A stretch of 64,000 bases of DNA from DATMRF01 sp035566435. Lineage in GTDB: Bacteria; Verrucomicrobiota; Verrucomicrobiia; Limisphaerales; UBA8199. Position numbers and translations under genes: made by a program. The stretch lies in the NCBI GenBank assembly GCA_035566435.1, contig DATMRF010000147.1, positions 44,212 through 108,211 of the forward strand, written 5' to 3'. Below the pieces are notes generated by a model. That model searched no databases. It was not told where the DNA came from and saw only the letters and a program-made list of their open reading frames with translations. Positions 58,416-64,000 of the stretch are shown one piece after another (the first letter of the stretch is position 1; each line of letters starts with the position of its first letter).

Positions 58416-59573
58416 ATGGTCGCACTTGAAAAACCGCCGCAGCACTGCTTCCATCACCTCATGTCCGAAGGAAAAAAAGAGAGCACGGGTCTGCCCAACA
58501 TTCATCAGGCGACCTCGGCCTACGAGTCGTGGCTGGGCCGCCAAATGCCGCTGCTGCCGGCTGACCTCAAACTGAAGCACTCGCGAATGGCGGAGAGTCC
58601 TTTCGCTTTTCTCCGGGCCACATTCTACCGGTGGCGCCAGCTTTGGCCGCGGCTATGCCCGGAGCTCATGTCATCGCCCGAAGTACTCGGGGTGGGCGAC
58701 CTGCACGTCGAGAACTTCGGCACCTGGCGCGACGCCGAAGGACGCCTGGTCTGGGGCGTCAACGATTTTGACGAGGCTTGCCGGCTGCCGTATCCGAATG
58801 ACCTGGTGCGGTTGGCGGTGAGCGCGCAGTTGGCGGCGAGGGAGAACCAGCGCTTAGCCGGCGACGAGGAGATTTGTGAGACGTTGCTCGCGGGATACGC
58901 GGAGGCGATGCAGTCCGGGGGCCGGCCGTTTGTCCTGGCAGAGCGGCATCATTGGTTGCGGGAGATGGCGATCAGCGAGCTACGCGACCCGATTCGCTTC
59001 TGGGGCAAGCTCAACCAGTGGCCCAGTGTGGGTCAAGCTGTGCCGGCGGAAGTGCGGGCGGCGTTGCGACGGGCGATGCCTGAGGCGGGGTTGCCGCTCC
59101 GGGTGGTGCATCGCCAGGCCGGCTTGGGCAGCCTCGGTCGCCGCCGCTTCACCGCGCTGGCGGAATGGTGCGGCGGCCTGGTCGCCCGCGAAGCGAAGGA
59201 GCTTGCCCCGTCCGCATGGAATTGGGAAGCCAAACAGAATGGAAAGTCCCCGCTGCTCTACGCCAAAGCCATCCAACAAGCCGTGCGCGTGGCCGACCCG
59301 TTCGTGGGATTCCAAAAGCAATGGCTGCTGCGGCGGCTCGCGCCGGATTGCAGCCGGATCGAACTGGCCTCTCTGCTGGCGGCGAAGGACGTATTGAAAC
59401 TGCTGCAAGGAATGGGCTGGGAAACCGCCAATGTGCACCTCGGCGACCGGAAGGCAGTCGCCGCGCTTCGAAAGGAACTGCGCACGCTTCCCGCCTCATG
59501 GTTGCGCAAGGCCTCAGCCGCAATGCTAAAGGCGACACTTGCCGACTGGGAGAATTGGCGCGCGCGCCTGTAA
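58416..59573 (+). CDS. DUF2252 family protein
   Basis: The 385-residue product has the DUF2252 pattern: KHSRMAESPFAFLRATFYRW, VLGVGDLHVENFGTWRDAEG, RLVWGVNDFDEACRLPYPND, LVRLAVSAQLAARE, VVHRQAGLGSLGRRRFTALA and GWETANVHLGDR. GDLHxENF and NDFDEA resemble the catalytic and metal loops of kinase-like (aminoglycoside phosphotransferase) folds, so a phosphotransferase-like role is possible. ATG 58416 is chosen after the CTC tract; ATG 58461 is an alternative. Its 3' end lies in a tandem duplication. Confidence 0.88.
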   Translation: MVALEKPPQHCFHHLMSEGKKESTGLPNIHQATSAYESWLGRQMPLLPADLKLKHSRMAESPFAFLRATFYRWRQLWPRLCPELMSSPEVLGVGDLHVENFGTWRDAEGRLVWGVNDFDEACRLPYPNDLVRLAVSAQLAARENQRLAGDEEICETLLAGYAEAMQSGGRPFVLAERHHWLREMAISELRDPIRFWGKLNQWPSVGQAVPAEVRAALRRAMPEAGLPLRVVHRQAGLGSLGRRRFTALAEWCGGLVAREAKELAPSAWNWEAKQNGKSPLLYAKAIQQAVRVADPFVGFQKQWLLRRLAPDCSRIELASLLAAKDVLKLLQGMGWETANVHLGDRKAVAALRKELRTLPASWLRKASAAMLKATLADWENWRARL

Positions 59574-59876
59574 GGCCCTGGCCCGCAAATTTCACACCCA
59601 CGACTGTGCCGCGGCAGCAGCGGTTGTAGCGCAGGTTCCCAAACCTGCCGTATCGCCGACTTCCAAGTCGGCAGAGTGTTGTGATTGCATTGGTACCCGC
59701 AGGTTCGGAGACCTGCGATACGGCCGGTTGGGAGAATTGGCGCGCGCGCCTATAAGGCCCTCGCCCGCAAATTTCACACCCACGGCTGTGCCGCGGCAGC
59801 CGCGGTCGTAGCGCAGGTTTCCAAACCTGCCGTGTCGCCGACTTCCAAGTCGGCAGAGTGTCGTGATTGCATTGGT
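59547..59876 (+). repeat. Tandem duplication (182-bp offset) with REP-like hairpins
   Basis: Copy 1 is 59547-59728 and copy 2 is 59729-59876; copy 1 includes the last codons of the DUF2252 gene. Each holds a REP-like unit (59626-59674 and 59808-59856) with CAGGTTYCCAAACCTG and GCCGACTTCCAAGTCGGC palindromes. Divergence is low, so the duplication is recent. The rest of the 425-bp spacer has phrase repeats and no gene. Confidence 0.85.
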
Positions 59877-59955
59877 CCTCATCCTCGATCCGTTCTCCGC
59901 CCTCCCATCGCTCCACCACTCCATCACCCCATTTCGCCCCGCCGGCTCCCCCCAT

Positions 59956-59989
59956 TTGACATATGTAACCGTTCGCATTACATATACGG
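59956..59989 (+). promoter_or_regulatory. Promoter-operator of the Rrf2-type gene
   Basis: TTGACA (59956-59961) begins a likely -35, and the inverted repeat ATATGTAA-N9-TTACATAT (59961-59985) fills the space to a weak -10 (TACATA, 59979-59984). A dimeric regulator bound here would block RNA polymerase. It ends 14 nt before the ATG. Confidence 0.6.
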
Positions 59990-59998
59990 TGTCTGATC

Positions 59999-60484
59999 AT
60001 GAGGACCAGTTGTCGATTTGCGATGGCAGTGCATGTCTTGGCCGTCCTGGCTTACAAAGAGGGCGACCGGGTCTCGTCGTCTTTGCTCGCGGCGAGTGTG
60101 AATACCAATCCGGTGATCATCCGCCGGCTGTTGCTGGTGTTGCAGGGCGCCAAATTGGTGGAAACCCGCAAAGGGTCCGGGTTCGGCTCGCGGCTGAGCC
60201 GCTCGCCGGCCCGGATTAACCTGGGACAAGTGTATCGTGCCGTGGAATGCGACAAGTCGTTTGCCTTCTCCCACCGTCAGCCCAATCTAAACTGCCCGGT
60301 GGGCCATGGCATCCGGACTGCCCTCGAGCAAGTGTTCGCTTCGGCCCGGGAAGCCCTCGAAAGGGACCTGGCGAAAACAACCCTGGCGGGGATCGTCGAA
60401 TCCGTCAAGGCCCCGCCCGTGCGGCCAACGCGACGGAACGGGCAGGCCGAACGGAACGTTTTTGAAGCACGAAGCCAAGTGTAA
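59999..60484 (+). CDS. Rrf2-family transcriptional regulator
   Basis: The 161-residue product has the Rrf2 winged helix: CRFAMAVHVLAVLAYKEGDR, SSLLAASVNTNPVIIRRLLL, LQGAKLVETRKGSGFGSRLS. The three-Cys Fe-S cluster pattern of IscR/NsrR is absent (only scattered Cys such as in VECDK and LNCPVG), so it is likely of the YwnA/CymR-like, cluster-free type. The C-terminal tail is basic. The overlapping inverted repeat suggests autoregulation. It is followed by the sigma gene on the same strand. Confidence 0.9.
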   Translation: MRTSCRFAMAVHVLAVLAYKEGDRVSSSLLAASVNTNPVIIRRLLLVLQGAKLVETRKGSGFGSRLSRSPARINLGQVYRAVECDKSFAFSHRQPNLNCPVGHGIRTALEQVFASAREALERDLAKTTLAGIVESVKAPPVRPTRRNGQAERNVFEARSQV

Positions 60485-60524
60485 CGCGTGAGGTTACAGC
60501 AAGAAAGTAGCGCAGGTGATGCCT

Positions 60525-61565
60525 ATGAAAAAACGAACTAAAATGGCGCAGGTGAAAGTGGTCAAACTAAAGCCGTCTCGCGTCCGGGCGCGCAGCGCGC
60601 GGCTGTCGCGGCGCCCGCGCTTGGCTCCGGAGCCGGCCCAGGCCGCGGCGCTGCCGGTGTCGCTTGAGCCTGCAGGCCAGGATTCCCAGCCGGCTGAAAA
60701 GCCGGCGTCGCGGCCGCCGCAAGGCAGCACATTGGAACTCTACCTGCGTGAAATCGGCCAGGTCAAACTCTTGACCCCGCAGGAAGAGATCGCGCTTGCG
60801 AAGCGGATCCAAAAAGGGGACGACGCGGCCCGGGAACACATGATTAAGGCCAACCTGCGGCTCGTGGTGAAAATTGCGCGTGATTACGACGGCTGCGGCC
60901 TGCCGTTGCTCGACCTCATCAACGAGGGCAACATCGGCTTGATCAAAGGCGTGGAACGATTTGACCCTGCGAAAGGGGCGAAGCTATCGACTTATGCCTC
61001 CTGGTGGATCAAGCAGGCCATCAAGCGCGCACTGGCCAACCAGTCGAAGACCATCCGGCTGCCCGTGCACGTCGTCGATAAAGTGGCCCATATCCGCAAG
61101 GCGGAGGTAAAGCTGCGCGAACTCTTCGACCGTGAACCGACCGACGACGAGGTGGCCGAGGCCGTGGGGTTGAACCCGCGGCGAGTGCGGGAATATCGCG
61201 AGGCGGCTCGGGCCCCGGTGCCCCTCGATGCGCCGATTGGCAATGACGACGACTCGGCTCAGGTTTCCGAAATCGTGGCGGATACCAACGCGGCGGCGCC
61301 GTTCGACCAATTGGTTAAGCAGACGGACGCCGCGCTGGTGAAGGATTTGTTTGCGACGCTGCCCCCGCGGGAGCGGGCGATCCTGAGCATGCGCTTCGGT
61401 TTGGAGGATGATGCCCCGAAGACGCTCGAAGAAATCGGCCAGCATTTTCGGGTGACGCGCGAGCGCATCCGGCAGATTCAGAATGAAGCGCTCCAACGCC
61501 TGCGGGTTAAGCTGGCCGAGCGTGACGGCTTGGCCGCCGAAGGCATGAAGGCGCTGGCCGTCTAG
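60525..61565 (+). CDS. RNA polymerase sigma-70 factor (RpoD/SigA-like, short form)
   Basis: The 346-residue product lacks region 1.1 and begins with a basic, Pro/Ala-rich tail of about 70 residues. Region 1.2 is STLELYLREIGQVKLLTPQE, region 2 has ANLRLVVKIARDYDGCGLPL, NEGNIGLIKGVERFDP and KLSTYASWWIKQAIKRALAN, region 3 is moderate, and region 4 is complete with TLEEIGQHFRVTRERIRQIQ and NEALQRLRVKL. ATG 60525 is chosen because AGGTGAT lies just before it; GTG 60516 and ATG 60519 are alternatives. Primary-like or alternative group 2 cannot be decided here. Confidence 0.93.
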   Translation: MKKRTKMAQVKVVKLKPSRVRARSARLSRRPRLAPEPAQAAALPVSLEPAGQDSQPAEKPASRPPQGSTLELYLREIGQVKLLTPQEEIALAKRIQKGDDAAREHMIKANLRLVVKIARDYDGCGLPLLDLINEGNIGLIKGVERFDPAKGAKLSTYASWWIKQAIKRALANQSKTIRLPVHVVDKVAHIRKAEVKLRELFDREPTDDEVAEAVGLNPRRVREYREAARAPVPLDAPIGNDDDSAQVSEIVADTNAAAPFDQLVKQTDAALVKDLFATLPPRERAILSMRFGLEDDAPKTLEEIGQHFRVTRERIRQIQNEALQRLRVKLAERDGLAAEGMKALAV

Positions 61566-61811
61566 GCTGCCAAAGGGCCGGGGAGGTCGGAATGTCCCCT
61601 CGTTTGTAGGAGACGACGTCAGGAGTCTCTAACGTCGTTCCAGGTCACCTTCCATCTGGGGATTCGGGGTTTATGTCGCCTCTTGCGCCGTGCGCGGATC
61701 TCCATCCGCACCCTAAGTTCTGCCGCAGCGCACCCAACCAATGTAAAACTATCGTTTCCAATTTGCAGATTGTTGAAAGATCGACCCCTTTTTTCCCGAA
61801 TATCCTCTAGC

Positions 61812-62277
61812 GAGATGAAATGTATGACGAACCACCGGCAGCAAAACGACGACGTCCAGCGGTTGGGCCTGGTCCGAATGCTTCATCCCCACGAAAACCT
61901 GGTGGCCGCAGCGGCCGTAGCGCAGGCTTCCAAGCCTGCTGTATCGCCGACTTCCAAGTCGGCACTGCGTCGAACCCGAGCGGGCTCAGCAGGTTTGGAA
62001 ACCTGCGCCTCGCTCGGCAGCCGGCTCGCTCCACGGAATGACTTGAGATGAAATGTATGACGAACCACCGGCAGCAAAACGACGACGTCCAGCGGTTGGG
62101 CTTGGTCCGAATGCTTCACCTCTACGAAAACCTGCTGGCAGCAGAGGCCGTAGCGCAGGCTTCTAAGCCTGCTGTATCGCCGACTTCCAAGTCGGCACTG
62201 CGTCGAACCCGAGCGGGCTCAGTAGGTTTGGAAACCTGCGCCTCACTCGGCAGCCGGCTCGCTCCACGCAATGACTT
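61812..62277 (+). repeat. 233-bp tandem duplication containing REP-like units
   Basis: Copies 61812-62044 and 62045-62277 differ at only a few positions. Each contains a GTAGCGCAGG-type unit with two palindromes (61917-61964 and 62150-62197) of the same family as at 59626 and 59808. Frames through it are not gene-like. Confidence 0.88.
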
Positions 62278-62359
62278 TAACCTGCGGGTTGTGCCAAGAG
62301 GTGACGGTTCGCCGCCCGGCCAGATGGAGCAGGGCGGCTTGTAACAGGGGGAAGGCGAA

Positions 62360-62389
62360 GCTGCTGCCCGGGAGCATCCGGGCAGCAGC
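62360..62389. repeat. Perfect 12-bp stem hairpin
   Basis: GCTGCTGCCCGG (62360-62371) and CCGGGCAGCAGC (62378-62389) flank the 6-nt loop GAGCAT. It has no T tail and is the first of three perfect hairpins within 145 bp. Confidence 0.85.
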
Positions 62390-62406
62390 CCTTCTCGCGA
62401 TGGTAG

Positions 62407-62427
62407 GGCGCGTTGTCTCAACGCGCC
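62407..62427. repeat. Hairpin GGCGCGTTG-tct-CAACGCGCC
   Basis: A perfect 9-bp stem with a 3-nt loop; it probably belongs to a dispersed intergenic family. Confidence 0.85.
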
Positions 62428-62485
62428 GAAACCTCTTGCGGTCGGTCTAGAAGCCAAGCGCGGGCTTGATGTTCCGGACGCCTCC

Positions 62486-62503
62486 CGGCGACGCGAGTCG
62501 CCG
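62486..62503. repeat. Hairpin CGGCGAC-gcga-GTCGCCG
   Basis: A perfect 7-bp stem with a GCGA tetraloop (GNRA type), the third of the hairpin group. Confidence 0.8.
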
Positions 62504-63260
62504 CGGCGTTCGACCCGAAAGGAATAAAAATGAAAAGGGGCCAGTTGCACAGATTGCCAGATTTGCTCTTTTCAATAACCGTGAAGGGGTCGTGAAGGAG
62601 TCGGTCAAAACTTTTGGCACGGACTCAATTCCTCAGCAGCTCGATGAGTGAACCGCGTCGTCCCCGCCACCTGTGCCCATGAATCCTCCGCGGAGGTGAT
62701 GGTCAAGAACCGCCCTTTCGCCAACCACGCGGTCCACTACACGTACGCCAGTCGAGGTAACTTCGTTTCCTCCCTCGCCCCCTGTAACAATCCGGGCTGA
62801 TGGCTCTTGGACAACCCCGCTCCCACCGCTCCGCCATCGCTTTTGCCGCGTTCCATCTCTTCCCATCCGCGCCATCCGCGGTTCACTCCGTCCCCCAAGA
62901 CCCGGCACCCGTTCCTCAACAGAGACAAAATGGCACACCTGTGCCACCCAAGAGTGCCATAATGTCACACCTTCTCCCCCGGCTGGCCTATACCGCAGGG
63001 CCGTCGAGTTCTCTAATGTGACTCCGCTATCAGTCGCATCACACTAATCATAAACCCTTTGCGCAACACTCCACCACTCCAGTACTCTAACAATCCGCTC
63101 CTCCCGCAAGTTGGCACGCTCTAAGCATGAACCTCCACGGCCAACGATGAACACGGCCAGTGACAGAAAAACCACAAGTCAGGAGGACGAACCCTGCCAA
63201 AAAGGAGATCCTCGCAGTAGCGCCGTTCGCTCATTCGGCAACCATGTGCACTTGCGACCT

Positions 63261-63288
63261 GAGACTTGAGACTTGAGACTTGAAACCT
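63261..63288 (+). repeat. Heptad array (GAGACTT)
   Basis: GAGACTT three times and GAAACCT once lie head to tail; GCGACCT directly before (63254-63260) is a further degenerate unit. Confidence 0.85.
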
Positions 63289-64000
63289 TGGCCTGTGGAC
63301 CGCAAGCCCCCTATCCGCGTTTTGCGCGTTTTGCGCCGTTCCATCGCCTCTTTGCGTCTTTGCCCCTTGGCGCCTTTGCGTTAATTCCGCACTCCACACT
63401 CCCGGTGATTACAAAAAAAGTTCCAACAAAATCGCCGCCCGGCGGGAAAATCGCACTTCTGACCGTCCTTATATTAATAGGGACTGTGTGTGACAGCCCC
63501 GCGGCGCGCAGCCGCAGAATTGAGAATCTGAAAAAGTGAATATGACCTGCCAACTGGCCCCCGCTCCCAACAAGGTCGCCTTTGCCGTTTGCCGGCACTC
63601 GCTTCCTCACGTTTCTTCGCAGGCGGCCGCCCGACCAAACCCGAGTCATCCTGACCAATCCCGACCAATCCTGACCTCGAAACATTTTTTTCCTCAGCCC
63701 CGCCATGGTCGTGCCGCCGCCCTGCCGCATCGAACCCATCCGAACCCATCCGAACCTCAAAAAAATATTTTTCCCATCCTTTTCACCGGTCAAGTCGGTA
63801 AACAAACAGTAAACTTCCCTTCCATGCCTCCAGCACTACTCCATCACTCCAACTCTCCACCCCCCTGCACCCAACCTCCCCACCCGCAGCCCCTCGCCGC
63901 CCCGCCGCTGGTATCAGGTGGTCCCACGGAAATTCGGCTAACTTCAGCTAATCACGCCCACTAAAGCTTATATTTTTTTCACCCCATCACCTTTAGAATG

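Larger units (their letters stand above)
61566..64000. other. Repeat-rich non-coding region, 2.4 kb
   Basis: No frame here has convincing protein features; those present run through repeats. The region holds a 233-bp tandem duplication (61812-62277), three strong hairpins (62360-62503), a heptad array (63261-63288), CGCAAAG-type repeats (about 63350-63382), and phrase repeats such as GACCAATCC and GAACCCATCC near 63650-63755. Many units are also present elsewhere in the window. Confidence 0.6.

Noticed and set aside
61800..62344. Frames through the 233-bp duplication
   Set aside because: They consist of translated REP-like palindromes (KPAVSPTSKSA-type strings) and occur in both copies; not real proteins.
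63536..63964. 142-codon frame near the window end
   Set aside because: Pro/His/Ser-rich translation of pyrimidine phrase repeats with no gene features.

Overview
The window is a 64 kb piece of a GC-rich chromosome, most likely from the Verrucomicrobiota (Pedosphaera/Limisphaerales-like; inferred, not tested). Markers seen are TIGR03803-type SDGALYGTT repeats, BspA-like LRR proteins ending in an STxL..W..fYR module, a DTTHW-type ECF sigma factor beside a Ser/Thr kinase, a CWACH (PSCyt1-like) cytochrome and a TIGR03118/CHRD protein. No rRNA, tRNA or CRISPR array was recognised.

Region 1 (1-18.4 kb) is a nearly complete division and cell-wall (dcw) cluster on the + strand behind a divergent, truncated queA. 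The order is mraZ, a lineage-specific gene, rsmH, ftsL, a 59-codon ORF with an internal repeat, ftsI, a 71-codon ORF, murF, mraY, murD, a LysM gene, ftsW, murG, murB, ddl, ftsQ, ftsA and a very divergent ftsZ. Many junctions overlap by 4 or 8 nt. murE and murC are missing from their usual places. Four TGGGN boxes at exact 10-bp spacing precede mraZ and match the known MraZ operator.

Region 2 (18.5-31.5 kb) carries three tandem CNNM/CBS membrane proteins, a CruF-like carotenoid protein, a cation-exchanger-like protein, a DUF167 protein, a DUF1080 lipoprotein, gnd, a GH5 glycosidase and a catalytic acetolactate synthase subunit. Between gnd and GH5 lies a 472-bp MITE-like element with 19-bp terminal inverted repeats and a 9-bp target duplication.

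Region 3 (31.7-44.7 kb) is accessory. It holds an ArsR-DUF899-small membrane protein operon, two overlapping response regulators, a methyltransferase bounded by direct repeats, an MFS exporter, an apparently frameshifted YjbR/HEAT gene, a DUF2784 protein, an ABC-2 exporter (one ATPase, two permeases) and a small ribbon-helix-helix-like protein.

Region 4 (44.9-59.6 kb) encodes mostly exported proteins around a sigma/kinase pair: an LRR protein, ECF sigma, a zinc-ribbon/kinase/TM/TPR protein, DUF3455, a TIGR03803-repeat protein, a BNR-like propeller, a duplicated TIGR03118 protein with three CHRD domains, a DUF2231-like cytochrome protein and a DUF2252 protein. Four of the exported proteins share a similar STxLxxxxW...fYR module. 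Region 5 (59.6-64 kb) has an Rrf2 regulator, an RpoD-like sigma factor and about 2.4 kb of repeat-rich DNA without a convincing gene. Many intergenic spaces hold short imperfect repeats of 7-10 bp period and REP-like palindromes.
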